Shown in pieces: positions 26,309 to 35,530 of a stretch of DNA of 64,000 nucleotides; position 1 is the stretch's first letter, and each line of letters starts with the position of its first letter. This DNA comes from Ferdinandcohnia sp036965045 (lineage in GTDB: Bacteria > Bacillota > Bacilli > Bacillales > Bacillaceae_L): assembly GCF_036965045.1 (NCBI RefSeq), contig NZ_JBALOV010000003.1, positions 62,001 to 126,000 of the forward strand. The letters run 5' to 3'. A program made the translations under genes and the position numbers. Below the pieces are notes generated by a model. It did not search any database. It was given only the letters and a program-made list of their open reading frames with translations, and was not told the DNA's origin.

Positions 26309-26401
26309 CTCCGTCCTCCTTTGATCCTTTTTACTTGATTGTAGCCGGACAATAAGAATGCAGCATTGACTTAAGTTAAGATGGTAAGAAATAAGGGAAG
26401 A

Positions 26402-26980
26402 TTATGACTGAATTCGCTTTTTTATTCGACTTAATGACTCTGGTGTCATACCGAGGTAGCTTGCCAATTGATGTTGTGGTACACGTGTGAGGAGTTCTGG
26501 TCGAGTTTGGACGATCATTTTATAGCGTTCTTCTGGGGAAGAACGTATAAATGTTGAGGTTTCATTTTGTGCTTGAACAAAGTAGTTTTCCATCATCCGT
26601 CGGGTCATGGTTTCAAGCTCTGTGTATTGCTGATACATTTCTTGTTCAGATTCTAGTTCTCCAACCACTAATACACAATCCTCTTGACAGGTTAATGTAT
26701 AGTTGGATTCTTGATTTGGTGCTTCATTATTAAACAATAAAATGGCTTGTTCTTCGGTATAAAAGTGGGTCGTAACCTCCTTTCCATCAAGATTCACATG
26801 AAATTGCCTGACACAGCCCTTCAATACAAAATAACAATTCTTTGAGGGCCGTTCCCCCTGTTTGATGAGAGAGGTCCCCTTTTCAAACCTTTGTATTTCT
26901 AAAGCATCCAACACAGCCTGTTGTTCTTCTTCATTTAGCGACGTATAGGTAGCCATATATTTCAAGAGGATTTCCTTCAT
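26402..26980 (-). CDS. Crp/Fnr-family transcriptional regulator
   Basis: About 192 residues from an ATG at 26980 (AGGAG at 7 bases; a further upstream ATG is inside the RBS region). The N-terminal cyclic-nucleotide-binding fold includes FEKGTSLIKQGERPSKNCYFVLKGCVRQF, without the cAMP-pocket arginine-serine motif, so it probably does not bind cAMP. The C-terminal HTH reads VPQHQLASYLGMTPESLSRIKKR. Bacillus homologues sense membrane or drug stress. It may control the downstream quinone reductase-like gene. Confidence 0.9.
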   Translation of the reverse strand: MKEILLKYMATYTSLNEEEQQAVLDALEIQRFEKGTSLIKQGERPSKNCYFVLKGCVRQFHVNLDGKEVTTHFYTEEQAILLFNNEAPNQESNYTLTCQEDCVLVVGELESEQEMYQQYTELETMTRRMMENYFVQAQNETSTFIRSSPEERYKMIVQTRPELLTRVPQHQLASYLGMTPESLSRIKKRIQS

Positions 26981-27417
26981 AACATGTCTCCTTTTCATTG
27001 TATGCTCTTCATGACAATCGTACCATTTTCATTCAAAAACAGCATTACCTATTTTGTTCATTTTAGGTTAAAGAACGTTAAAGAAGGCTGGACAATAACT
27101 AATCCTAAAATGGCTTTTTCTAGAATCAGGTACAATAAAAAAGGCGCCTTCTTAAACAAGAAAAGCACCCTTAACGTACAGTTTTTTACAAAGTTGCATT
27201 CGTAACTTTATCATTTTTATGATTGACTATAGGTGTAATTGGTTCATCTTTTACCTTATTATTTCCGTACTCAACAAAAAAGATTTTTCTCTTTCGTAGC
27301 TTTCTTAAATAAAATTTGGTCCCCGATTAGCAGTTGCCATTTATCATTAATTTAAGTAAGGATATAAAAATGCAGGAATCATTAAGATAAAAGAACTTCT
27401 GTTACTTTTAATTAATA
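26981..27417. other. Intergenic region with a possible decayed ORF
   Basis: No intact gene. A minus-strand stretch near 27200-27310 reads as a start-less peptide (KFYLRKLRKRKIFFVEYGNN), perhaps the tail of a lost small protein. A weak hairpin (ggcgccttcttaaacaagaa) lies near 27140. Confidence 0.35.
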
Positions 27418-27918
27418 TTAAAATGAAGGATATGTAATTTTTCCTGTTTCTACTAATTCCTTCAAACCTAAGAACATATAATGCCAACCTTGTCCGGTTT
27501 CTTTTTTCCATTCTTCTTGTGCTTTTTCAATGTCTTCTGTAGTCCAACCCTCTTCGTGAATAACGGTAATATCTTGTGTGAACGTCATCTCACAACCTGA
27601 TTCAATCGGTTGTAACTCTACTGTAATGTTGTCTTCTAAATCACTAAATTGAGGCATACGGAATGTGAAAATAAGTTTCGTAGGTGGGGTTACTTCTTTG
27701 TATTCTCCAATAGCCCGGTAATCCTTCCCGTCTCGATGATCCACAATTTCCCATGTTCCTCCGACACGAGGATCACACTCTGCCACTTTGTTCGTATGCT
27801 CCATCGTAAACATCCATTTTTTTATCATTTCTTCCTTAGTCCATGCATCAAACACTTTTTCTGCTGGAACATCAAACTGGCGTTTCATTACCAGTTGTGT
27901 TATTGAAGTCTTTGTCAT
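27418..27918 (-). CDS. SRPBCC / AHSA1-like ligand-binding protein
   Basis: 166 residues from ATG at 27918; the ATG three codons upstream is too close to the AGAGG RBS. START-domain hallmarks: RQFDVPAEKVFDAWTKEEMIKKWMF, DPRVGGTWEI, GEYKEVTPPTKLIFTF and the C-terminal helix GWHYMFLGLKELVE. These helix-grip proteins bind hydrophobic ligands; no specific role can be assigned. The next gene upstream is a VOC protein 25 bases away, an arrangement seen in small stress operons. Confidence 0.9.
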   Translation of the reverse strand: MTKTSITQLVMKRQFDVPAEKVFDAWTKEEMIKKWMFTMEHTNKVAECDPRVGGTWEIVDHRDGKDYRAIGEYKEVTPPTKLIFTFRMPQFSDLEDNITVELQPIESGCEMTFTQDITVIHEEGWTTEDIEKAQEEWKKETGQGWHYMFLGLKELVETGKITYPSF

Positions 27919-27942
27919 GCCAACCATCCTCTTCTAAGCATA

Positions 27943-28356
27943 TTATTGATTAATTGTACTTTCATCCAAATAAGCAACTTCCCATAAATGACCGTCTAAA
28001 TCCTGAAACCCCCAAATATACATGAACCCATGATCTTGTGGCTCACTAAAAGATTTACCACCAGATGACAATGCCTTATTTACTATCTCATCTACTTGAT
28101 CCCTACTTCCAGCTAAAAAACTGAGAATTACTTCGGCAGAACTAGTGGTATCCACAATTTTCTTCTTACTAAATCCAACGAATCGTTCCTCATTCATGAT
28201 CATAGCAAAGATATTCTCACTGATGATCATACAAGATGTCGTCTCATCAGAGAATTGTGGGTTGAACTCAAAACCAAGTTCCTTGAAAAAATGGGTGGAC
28301 TTGTTCACATCTTTTACAGATAAATTGATAAAGATATTTTGGGATTTGAATGACAT
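27943..28356 (-). CDS. VOC (glyoxalase/bleomycin-resistance-like) protein
   Basis: 137 residues, ATG with AGGAGG. Beta-alpha-beta-beta-beta repeats: INLSVKDVNKSTHFFKELGF, MIISENIFAMIM, then FSEPQDHGFMYIWGFQDLDGHLWEVAYLD. This matches the PhnB/glyoxalase-like group in which a C-terminal E binds metal (DGHLWEV). Likely a metal-dependent or substrate-sequestering enzyme; exact reaction unknown. Forms a short operon with the AHSA1-like gene. Confidence 0.9.
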   Translation of the reverse strand: MSFKSQNIFINLSVKDVNKSTHFFKELGFEFNPQFSDETTSCMIISENIFAMIMNEERFVGFSKKKIVDTTSSAEVILSFLAGSRDQVDEIVNKALSSGGKSFSEPQDHGFMYIWGFQDLDGHLWEVAYLDESTINQ

Positions 28357-28598
28357 ATTTATTACCTCCTGTGAAATTACTAGTTAGAAATCCATATCAT
28401 TTAAGTTTTTCATTAAATGTCGCTAAATATTCCACTTTTCTTAAGTCTTATATATCGCTTTATTATAACAATATCCAGGTTTGAACGTAACTGATTATAG
28501 TCTTTGATCCCTTTTTGTAATGTGATAATGTCGAGTATCTGCCATTAAAAAGAAAATAGACGTGTCAAAAAACACGCCTCTTACACATTATGATTATA

Positions 28599-28700
28599 TT
28601 AAAAATCAATGTTGTCCGGAACAGGTCCTACTCGAAAATCTTGATTTAAACAATGTAAGGCATCCAATTCCTCAATGGTTAATTCATCACTTGCAAGGCT
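28599..28700 (-). pseudogene. C-terminal stump of an aldo/keto reductase
   Basis: Minus-strand reading ends SDELTIEELDALHCLNQDFR, then VGPVPDNIDF and a stop. This is the characteristic end of 2,5-diketogluconate-reductase-type AKRs. No upstream catalytic part exists: sequence before it (28700-28758) is unrelated. The remainder of 28357-28598 shows only a weak hairpin (gtgtcaaaaaacacg). Confidence 0.72.
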
Positions 28701-28758
28701 TCAATGACAAGTACATCTAGAGTAGCAGCGAACCATACCACTACTCACAAAACTGATA

Positions 28759-29283
28759 TCATTTCCGTTTAGTGAGTATATCTTCTGACTTTTTAACAGG
28801 TAAATGCAATATATAATCCGAATCTACACCTTTATATGGGTTATAAACTTCAAAACCAATGAGATCTGTTTCTTCATATCCTTCGCTCGTAAACCATTGA
28901 TAAAGAAACTGATAGGGATTAATATCATCGGTCTTTGGATTAAACGCTAGTACAGCATATTGATGGGCGGAAATGGTTATAAACGTCATCTCCATTGGGA
29001 TATCTTCATCATTTGTTACTTCTACACCAGCAATCCAGGTAAACTCATCTTTTTCAGGGTTAAAGTTTGGCGGGTCAACAAAAATCCCATAAGAGATTGT
29101 TTCATCAATTCTATTTTTGACCTCGCCAATTCTAGAAGAATGGAATTCCTCAACGATATTAGGGACTTTAATGTCCTTATCCATCATGGTTGTATTACAC
29201 GAAATTCCGACAACTCTAAATTCCCCTTTATCAACAATTTTAGGCTTATGCTTTTCCACTAATTCCTGAAAATTATTATTCAT
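28759..29283 (-). CDS. GyrI-like effector-binding domain protein
   Basis: 174 residues, ATG with AGGAG. KGEFRVVGISCNTTMM, ETISYGIFVDPPNF, FTWIAGVEVTNDEDIPMEMTFITI, HQYAVLAFN and the C-terminal Y-NPYKGVDSDYILHLPV strand correspond to a stand-alone AraC/GyrI ligand-binding domain of the YdeE type. No DNA-binding domain. A paralogue of the gene at 11271, although sequence similarity is modest. Confidence 0.85.
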   Translation of the reverse strand: MNNNFQELVEKHKPKIVDKGEFRVVGISCNTTMMDKDIKVPNIVEEFHSSRIGEVKNRIDETISYGIFVDPPNFNPEKDEFTWIAGVEVTNDEDIPMEMTFITISAHQYAVLAFNPKTDDINPYQFLYQWFTSEGYEETDLIGFEVYNPYKGVDSDYILHLPVKKSEDILTKRK

Positions 29284-29772
29284 TTCTTCACTCCTTTAAA
29301 TCTTTTCATATTTCTAGTAATATCTAGTTTCTTATCTTCCCAATTCTATAAACCTGCTCCGTTAGTAAAATATCTGTTGCTTCAATACTAACATAATATT
29401 CCAAATGCAATATACAAATCAAAAAAAGCGACCATTATGATCGCCTTGTGTACGTATTTCACCCGCTTGTCTAAGTACATTTCTTCACAAACATCTTATA
29501 GTCTTACGTTTCTGTCATACTCCTGCCCCAATGTTAACCAACACAATAATACGTTAGTAATTTATTCATTATTTTTACTATAAATTAATAAGACTTTTAC
29601 AAAAAAAGAAAATTCATCTTCTTTTCTTTTCGTAATCCATTACCTAAATCACAGGGAATTTATCCTAAATTCATTCCTAGATTTAATGAACTGGTACAAA
29701 ATTACTCCCTTAAATGAATATTCTTTATCCCGTTTTTTAAAAACATCAAACTTTATACCCACTTTTAAAATA
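29284..29772. other. Non-coding gap upstream of the phoX promoter
   Basis: Very AT-rich with no gene. One hairpin (GCGACCATTATGATCGC, 29428-29444) may terminate transcripts. It precedes the Pho box. Confidence 0.45.
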
Positions 29773-29811
29773 TTCACACTATTTTAATCATGTCTTAATT
29801 CATAATTAAAC
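29773..29811 (+). promoter_or_regulatory. Pho box (PhoP binding site) for phoX
   Basis: Four direct hexamers spaced exactly 11 bases apart: TTCACA (29773), TTAATC (29784), TTAATT (29795) and TTAAAC (29806). This fits the Bacillus PhoP TT(A/C/T)A(C/T)A array. Phosphate starvation should induce the operon. Confidence 0.82.
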
Positions 29812-29890
29812 TGCATGTTTTAATTTAGTAAATAGATTCACCTGAAGTTTTTACACCCTAATAATCTATTACATTTATGGAGGCAAACAA

Positions 29891-31318
29891 ATGGAAAAGA
29901 ACGGTTTGAACAGAAGAGATTTTTTAAAGGTTGGTGGAATGAGTACACTTGCGTTGACTTTAGGCACTACAGGTCTCTTATCGGTAGGTGGACAAGCCAA
30001 AACTTTCGCGGCTGGTAAAGTTGATAATCCAACTAGTGGCTTTGGCGGATATGGTCCTCTAATTCCAGATCCAAATGGAATTCTAGATCTTCCAGAAGGC
30101 TTTCATTATGAAATTATTTCCAGAGAAGGCGAACTGATGACAGACGGAAGGAAAATCCCTGGAGCTTTTGATGGAATGGCGGCATTTGAAGGACCTAACA
30201 ATACAACCATTCTGGTTCGTAATCATGAATTATCGGCAGGTCCAGCATTTGGAAGTAATCCTTATGATCCAAATGCTAAAGGTGGTACAACGGCTCTAGT
30301 TGTAAGTGCAAATCGTAAAGTCATTAAAGAATATGTTACCTCTTCAGGTACAATCCGAAATTGCGCTGGCGGAGCGACACCTTGGGGTACCTGGTTAACT
30401 TGTGAAGAAAACCGTTCCGCTGGACACGGATATGTATTCGAAGTAGATCCGCAACAACCGGAAAACGATTTGAGCAAAACTCCAATCAAGGAAATGGGGC
30501 GTTTCTCTCACGAAGCTTGTGCCATCGACCCATCGACAGGTTATGTATACTTAACCGAGGATGCAAGCCCAAGTTACCTTTACCGTTTTATTCCTAATGA
30601 TTTGAGCCAAAAACCAGGTTCGTTACAAAAAGGCGGTAAGCTTTATGCAGCCGCAATTGAAGCGGTAACTGATCCAGCTGCAAGCACATTTAAAACAGGA
30701 CAAACATTTAAGATTGTTTGGAAGGAAGTAGATCCTCATTGGTGCCGTGAGGAAGCTGATGCTCAAAACTGCATTAAATTCTCAAGACTTGAGGGAGCGT
30801 TTTTCCAAGAGGGTGTTTTCTGGTTCGATGACACTTCTGCCGGTGAAAAAAAACTTGGACGCGTTTATCGTTATGTTCCTCACACTAATACATTGGAGCT
30901 TTTCTATGAGGGAAATGATGCACGAGAAATGGAATATCCTGATAATATCTGCTGTACTCCATGGGGCGACCTTTGGTTTGTAGAAGATGGCGCTGGACAA
31001 GATCGCATTATGGGAATTACCCCAGAAGGCAAGGTCTATCCTTTTGCCGCCAACCGTTTAAATGATGAAGAATTTGCAGGACCAACCTTCTCACCAGATG
31101 GAAACACACTTTTTGTCAATATTCAAGAACCAGGTATAACCTTTGCCATTTGGGGACCGTTCCAACGCAGAAACTCTGCGCGCGCAAGAGAAATGTCCTT
31201 TGCTGCTCCTAAGAATCTTGCACCTCAAGTTTCGGAAAAAGTGGCTAAGGCAGCCGAGGCCCAAGGTATGTCCGTTCTAGAAGCGGCAGCATTTGAGCGC
31301 CACGGAGTAAACTTATAA
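29891..31318 (+). CDS. phoX: PhoX-family alkaline phosphatase, Tat-exported
   Basis: 475 residues. Twin-arginine signal NRRDFLKVG followed by a hydrophobic stretch and an A-x-A-type end (KTFAAG). The mature part is the PhoX/DUF839 beta-propeller: PEGFHYEIISREGE, RNHELSAGPAF, GTWLTCEENRSAGHGYVFEV, SHEACAIDPSTGYVYLTEDA, LEGAFFQEGVFWFDDT, DNICCTPWGDLWFVED. The conserved E, C and H residues bind Fe/Ca cofactors in this family. It is released outside the cell to scavenge phosphate from esters. Same operon as tatA-tatC, which export it, behind a Pho box. Confidence 0.94.
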   Translation: MEKNGLNRRDFLKVGGMSTLALTLGTTGLLSVGGQAKTFAAGKVDNPTSGFGGYGPLIPDPNGILDLPEGFHYEIISREGELMTDGRKIPGAFDGMAAFEGPNNTTILVRNHELSAGPAFGSNPYDPNAKGGTTALVVSANRKVIKEYVTSSGTIRNCAGGATPWGTWLTCEENRSAGHGYVFEVDPQQPENDLSKTPIKEMGRFSHEACAIDPSTGYVYLTEDASPSYLYRFIPNDLSQKPGSLQKGGKLYAAAIEAVTDPAASTFKTGQTFKIVWKEVDPHWCREEADAQNCIKFSRLEGAFFQEGVFWFDDTSAGEKKLGRVYRYVPHTNTLELFYEGNDAREMEYPDNICCTPWGDLWFVEDGAGQDRIMGITPEGKVYPFAANRLNDEEFAGPTFSPDGNTLFVNIQEPGITFAIWGPFQRRNSARAREMSFAAPKNLAPQVSEKVAKAAEAQGMSVLEAAAFERHGVNL

Positions 31319-31346
31319 TATTCTCACATTAGAAGGAGGTTCAAAT

Positions 31347-31574
31347 ATGCTTCAAAACATTGGAATCCCTGGGTTAATTCTTTTATTGGTCCTAGCTCTT
31401 ATTATTTTCGGCCCTTCAAAGCTACCTGAAATTGGCCGAGCCTTTGGAACAACCCTAAAGGAATTTAAAAAAGCAACCCGTGAATTAGTAAATGGTGACG
31501 ACAACCAATCAAAAACGGAAGAAAAAACTACACTGCATACAATCGATCAAACGAACAAAAAAACAGGAAGCTAA
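31347..31574 (+). CDS. tatA: TatA-type twin-arginine translocase subunit
   Basis: 75 residues, AGGAGG RBS. N-terminal helix GIPGLILLLVLALIIFGPSK with the FGPSKLPEIGRAFG hinge and an amphipathic helix (LKEFKKATRELVNG), then a charged tail. It forms the pore component of the Tat system. Encoded directly behind its substrate phoX, as phoD and tatAd are paired in Bacillus subtilis. Confidence 0.95.
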   Translation: MLQNIGIPGLILLLVLALIIFGPSKLPEIGRAFGTTLKEFKKATRELVNGDDNQSKTEEKTTLHTIDQTNKKTGS

Positions 31575-31584
31575 CTGACAGATT

Positions 31585-31622
31585 GATGTAGGTAGGCCTT
31601 TACCTACTTGCATCTTTTTTTC
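31585..31622 (+). terminator. Intrinsic terminator between tatA and tatC
   Basis: GATGTAGGTAGG (31585-31596) pairs with CCTACTTGCATC (31603-31614) and is followed by TTTTTTTC. This is a complete terminator inside the operon, probably leaky, so tatC would be made at a lower level than tatA. Confidence 0.85.
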
Positions 31623-31643
31623 TAACGAAAGGAGGGTACCTAA

Positions 31644-32369
31644 ATGGAAAAAGAAGCAATGCAACTCACTGACCATTTAGCAGAACTGCGTAAACGAATC
31701 ATTATTACGTTACTTGTTTTTATATTAGCTCTAATTGGATCTTTAATTTTTGTTGGGGATCTCTATCAATATTTAGTAAGGGATATGGATGGAAAATTAG
31801 CCTTGCTTGGTCCAGGGGACATCCTATGGGTTTATATGGTCATTGCGACTGTCTTTGCTGTTGCTATAACGATTCCTGTAGCTGCCTATCAAGTCTGGAA
31901 GTTCATAAAACCAGCGTTATCAATTGTAGAACAACGAGTAACCTTAATGTTTATTCCAGGTTTATTTATCCTATTTATTTTAGGTATATCATTTGGTTAT
32001 TTTGTTCTTTTTCCATTAGTTCTCTCTTTTTTATTAGATATAGTTGGAGACCAATTTGAAACATTCTTCACAGCAGAAAAGTATTTCCAATTCATGCTTC
32101 ACCTAACACTTCCATTTGGATTTTTATTTGAAATGCCAGCGGTCATCATGTTCCTTACCAGACTAGGAATTGTAAATCCGGAAAAGTTAATAAAAGGAAG
32201 AAAGGTTGCTTATTTTTTGCTCGTTGCCATTTCTGTATTAATTACACCACCTGACTTTATCTCGGATATTTTAGTCATTATTCCTTTATTCATTCTGTAT
32301 GAATTAAGTATTTCTCTTAGCAAAATCGTTTATAAAAAACGAATTTCTGCTGAAGCTTCTTTAGCATAA
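31644..32369 (+). CDS. tatC: TatC twin-arginine translocase core subunit
   Basis: 241 residues, AAGGAGG RBS. Six transmembrane helices; hallmark segments LTDHLAELRKRIIITL at the N-terminus, then the FYLPF-type glutamate region (FGFLFEMPAVIMFLTRLGIV) and the final RKVAYFLLVAISVLITPPDFIS. TatC recognises the RR signal of PhoX together with TatA. Confidence 0.96.
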   Translation: MEKEAMQLTDHLAELRKRIIITLLVFILALIGSLIFVGDLYQYLVRDMDGKLALLGPGDILWVYMVIATVFAVAITIPVAAYQVWKFIKPALSIVEQRVTLMFIPGLFILFILGISFGYFVLFPLVLSFLLDIVGDQFETFFTAEKYFQFMLHLTLPFGFLFEMPAVIMFLTRLGIVNPEKLIKGRKVAYFLLVAISVLITPPDFISDILVIIPLFILYELSISLSKIVYKKRISAEASLA

Positions 32370-32384
32370 GAAGGAGGAAAGTAA

Positions 32385-32573
32385 ATGGTAGCCGTCTGTC
32401 TAAAACATGTAAAAGATGGGCTTAATACTCTTGATGTTCCACATGTAGCTAGACTAAATAACAATCAAGAACAATCAACCACATGTAAATGTGCATATTG
32501 CCATTTAAGTGCGGATTACAGATTGTTCAATGAAAGGCCTTATAGAAAAAAGAAAGAGCTTGATAAAGTATAA
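32385..32573 (+). CDS. Small CKCAYC protein at the end of the phoX-tat operon
   Basis: 62 residues with AGAAGGAGG, 15 bases after the tatC stop, so clearly in the operon. No family recognised. It carries C-x-C-x-x-C (CKCAYC) and an early C/H pair (CLKHVKDG), a possible metal- or Fe-S-binding knuckle, then RLFNERPYRKKKELDKV. Short Cys-rich proteins at the end of a secretion operon may be redox or zinc chaperones; the function is unproven. A hairpin terminator follows at 32578-32606. Confidence 0.65.
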   Translation: MVAVCLKHVKDGLNTLDVPHVARLNNNQEQSTTCKCAYCHLSADYRLFNERPYRKKKELDKV

Positions 32574-32577
32574 TCTT

Positions 32578-32606
32578 AATGAGCCAACCCTAAGTTTGGC
32601 TCATTT
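32578..32606 (+). terminator. Operon-end terminator
   Basis: AATGAGCCAA ... TTGGCTCATT stem at the 3' end of the phoX operon; it faces the convergent ferredoxin-reductase-like gene. Confidence 0.8.
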
Positions 32607-32637
32607 TAGGTTTTATCTTGTTATCGCTTGCTCCCCT

Positions 32638-33351
32638 TTATTCCTTTGTAAATCCAAAAAACTTAGGCAATTCTTTTTCACGCTTATCAAGCATAATCTG
32701 TTCTGGCTTGATGCCCTGCCCGCGCAGCACCTCAATGTTCTGGACAACGAACTCGTCGCTACCAACAACATAGAAGAGTCCATTCTTATCTGCAGCAAAA
32801 TTTTTCACTGCTTCATAATAGTCTTTACGGTTGTCGACGAACTGTGCCGTAAACTTCTTGTCAGGTGCAGATTTAAAAATAGTTGTGAATAGGTAATCTT
32901 TTGACGAATCAATGTTTAGGGAATGAATTTGATTGACGTTGGCAGCACGTTCGAAATATTCAAGTACAAGCGGTCTAAAAGTTGCAAGGCCGACACCTGA
33001 CGACAGCAGATAAATATTTTTATCTTCCCTTTTCAGTGGTACATTCGAATGTGTTTTAAATATTGCAACTTCATTTCCGACTTCAAGATTTCTTAAAATC
33101 GATTTAAACTCAGAGCACTGCTCTCTGATGCGTGTTGTGATACCGATTGCATTTTCGTACGGTAAAGTAGAGATAGACATATGACGAACCAGGCTCTTGT
33201 TTGGTTTATCTCCAGCATTGAAACCTTCCAGTGCAAAGTGAGTGTGGGAGCCTTCTTCCCAAGTAAAGTTTTCCGGACAGTCGAGCAGATACGTTTTAAC
33301 CTCAGGCGTTTCCTCAATAATCTTATTTATTTTAGTCCAGTATATTTGCAT
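32638..33351 (-). CDS. Ferredoxin/flavin reductase-type FAD oxidoreductase
   Basis: 237 residues, ATG with AAGGAG. FAD-binding motif RHMSISTLP, NAD-binding LLSSGVGLATFRPLVLEY and the C-terminal FYVVGSDEFVVQNIEVLRGQG. The domain order is that of FNR-family reductases without an attached ferredoxin domain. Electron donor/acceptor partner unknown. Convergent with the phoX operon. Confidence 0.9.
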   Translation of the reverse strand: MQIYWTKINKIIEETPEVKTYLLDCPENFTWEEGSHTHFALEGFNAGDKPNKSLVRHMSISTLPYENAIGITTRIREQCSEFKSILRNLEVGNEVAIFKTHSNVPLKREDKNIYLLSSGVGLATFRPLVLEYFERAANVNQIHSLNIDSSKDYLFTTIFKSAPDKKFTAQFVDNRKDYYEAVKNFAADKNGLFYVVGSDEFVVQNIEVLRGQGIKPEQIMLDKREKELPKFFGFTKE

Positions 33352-33539
33352 TGTATAATCTCCTTCTCATTGAATATGTATCGTTACTACCTAATATACA
33401 TTAAGTGATAATAATTCTCAATTAAAAAGGTTTTATTCATATTTTTCTAGATAATGGCCATATTACTGACATAGATTGTTAGAGGGTTATATATCTTGTT
33501 AAAACAAACAAATAAATAGTTGTTATATCAATAAAAAAT

Positions 33540-33572
33540 GGAGTATGAATTTATTTGCTAATTCATACTCCA
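33540..33572. terminator. Hairpin terminator
   Basis: GGAGTATGAATT ... AATTCATACTCC perfect 12-base stem, downstream of the CorC/CNNM gene. Confidence 0.82.
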
Positions 33573-33632
33573 TTGACTATATTCATTTATGTTCTCTCTC
33601 TGCTTACCGAAACCGTTCATGCCTTTTTAATC

Positions 33633-34973
33633 TTATTCGGTTTCCTTTTCTGTTTTTGGATCGTCTTCTACCTTTTCCTTAGCTGGAAAAACTTCAATTC
33701 GCTTGATATGATGATCTTCAATATCTAAAACCTTAAACTCGTATCCGTCAAAGAATATCGAATCGCCATTTTCCAGATCAAAATTCTGGGTAAGCATCCA
33801 GCCGCCGATCGTATCCATTTCTTCTTCTTCAATATTCGTTCCTAGTAATTCATTAACTTCATCAATCAAGACTTTGGAATCAAAGATAAAGTGGCTAGCT
33901 TTTACCTTTTCCACTTCAGCTATTTCATCAGCATCGAACTCATCACGGATTTCACCGACAATTTCTTCTAAAATATCCTCTACCGTTACAAGTCCAGCTG
34001 TTCCTCCGTATTCATCTACTAAGATGGCCATATGAGTATGTTCTTTTTGGAATTTTATTAATAGGTCGTAAATAGGCATAGACTCAATTACTACGATGAT
34101 AGGTTTTGTATAATATGCAATTGTCTTTCCTGCCATATCCTTTCCATTAACATAATCTGATAGAACTTCTTTCATATTGACTAATCCAATAATTTGATCC
34201 TTATCGCCATCAAGTGTTACTGGATAACGAGTATATTTTTCAAACCTTGCCAAGTCGATAAAATTTTGAATACTGGAATCTTCAGATACACTTACTATTT
34301 CCGTTCGTGGAACCATGATTTCCTTCGCAATTCGATCATCAAATTCAAAAATGTTCGTTACGTATTTATATTCAGCCTGATTAATTTCTCCACTCTCATA
34401 ACTCTCAGACAGAATCATACGTAATTCTTCCTCACTGTGTGCTACCTCATGTTCTGAAGCTGGCTTTATCCCAAATAATCCAGTTAACCATCGTGCAGTT
34501 CCATTTAAAGACCAAATAAAAGGATACATGATTTTATAGAACCATATAATGGGACGAGCTAAAAATAAAGTTACTTGTTCTGCTTTCTGAATGGCCACCG
34601 TTTTAGGAGCCAATTCTCCAACAACAACGTGTACAAATGTAACGAATGCGAAGGCAAGAACAAGCGAAATGATATGAGACACTGTAGGGGTAATATTATA
34701 CTTCAAAAAGACTGGCTCAAGCAGAGCGGCAATCGTTGGCTCCCCTAAAAAACCAAGACCTAATGCAGTCATTGTAATTCCTAATTGACATGCTGAGAGG
34801 TAACCATCTAAGTTAGAGATTACTTTCTTAGCAGCTATTGCATTTTTATTTCCTTCCGCAACTAATTGATCAATTCGAGTGCTTCTTACCTTCACAACTG
34901 CGAATTCTGTTGCAACGAAAAATGCTGTTAATACAATTAATACCGCAAACAAAATTAAATTAATTATTATCAA
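33633..34973 (-). CDS. CNNM/CorC-type membrane transporter (hemolysin family)
   Basis: 446 residues, TTG start, RBS AAGGGA. Three-to-four membrane helices of the DUF21/CNNM domain (ATEFAVVKVRSTRIDQL, GLGFLGEPTIAALLEP), a paired CBS domain (about 205-330, IMVPRTEIVSV, HMAILVDEYGGTAGLVTVED) and a C-terminal CorC_HlyC domain. CNNM proteins export Mg2+ or related divalent metals and bind nucleotides in the CBS pair. It corresponds to the Bacillus subtilis MpfA/YhdP group by length, but the exact member is not certain. Confidence 0.93.
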   Translation of the reverse strand: MIIINLILFAVLIVLTAFFVATEFAVVKVRSTRIDQLVAEGNKNAIAAKKVISNLDGYLSACQLGITMTALGLGFLGEPTIAALLEPVFLKYNITPTVSHIISLVLAFAFVTFVHVVVGELAPKTVAIQKAEQVTLFLARPIIWFYKIMYPFIWSLNGTARWLTGLFGIKPASEHEVAHSEEELRMILSESYESGEINQAEYKYVTNIFEFDDRIAKEIMVPRTEIVSVSEDSSIQNFIDLARFEKYTRYPVTLDGDKDQIIGLVNMKEVLSDYVNGKDMAGKTIAYYTKPIIVVIESMPIYDLLIKFQKEHTHMAILVDEYGGTAGLVTVEDILEEIVGEIRDEFDADEIAEVEKVKASHFIFDSKVLIDEVNELLGTNIEEEEMDTIGGWMLTQNFDLENGDSIFFDGYEFKVLDIEDHHIKRIEVFPAKEKVEDDPKTEKETE

Positions 34974-35051
34974 TAAAATCCCTTACTCCGATAACGGATA
35001 AGGAGACACCTCCTGATTTTTGAGAAAGATTTAGTTAGTCTTAAAACCTGT

Positions 35052-35477
35052 TTAAGCCAATAGCATCAGTAATGAATGAATTAAAGTTACACTTTCAGGT
35101 GAGAGTCTATTGAGAATCAACTTTTTTTCACTGTCATTGAGTTTTTCTAGTAAGGGCAGTAACTCATCAACATTGTTTTTTAAGTTCTTGATTTTTTCTT
35201 CCACTTCATTTGTTTGTAGAAGAATATCAGTCTGATTCTTTTTACTTTCATCATTTATTGATTCTCTTATTTCATGTAAGGAAAGTTGTTTTTGTTTACA
35301 GCTTTCTATAAATCTTAGAATTTCTAAAGATTCCTGAGTGTAATATCTATAATTCGAAGCATTACGTTCTGCTTTTAAAAGACCCATATTTGTATAGTAA
35401 TCAATTGTGCGCTTTGTTACATTCGCCATTTCTGCAAGTTCACCAATTCGGTACTTCCCGACCCCATCAAAACTCAC
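35052..35477 (-). CDS. MerR-family regulator with an abnormal start
   Basis: HTH typical of MerR (KYRIGELAEMANVTKRTIDYYTNMGLL) followed by a coiled-coil effector part; no cysteine metal-binding motif. About 140 residues. The long frame begins at 35561, but that codon is the likely -35 box. The best RBS (GGGGAGG, 35483-35477) points to an ATG at 35467 that is one base out of frame. A G lost from GGGG would explain this (MGVGKYRIG). Otherwise the GTG at 35477 must serve, inside the RBS. So the gene may be weakly translated or broken. Confidence 0.75.
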   Translation of the reverse strand: MSFDGVGKYRIGELAEMANVTKRTIDYYTNMGLLKAERNASNYRYYTQESLEILRFIESCKQKQLSLHEIRESINDESKKNQTDILLQTNEVEEKIKNLKNNVDELLPLLEKLNDSEKKLILNRLSPESVTLIHSLLMLLA

Positions 35478-35487
35478 CTCCCCATAC

Positions 35488-35507
35488 AAACCATCACGTG
35501 ATGGTTT
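35488..35507. promoter_or_regulatory. 20-base perfect palindrome in the MerR leader
   Basis: AAACCATCACGTGATGGTTT is a perfect inverted repeat between the -10 box and the RBS; possible operator or structural site for autoregulation. Confidence 0.65.
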
Positions 35508-35530
35508 AAACCGACAAAAATGATTAATAG

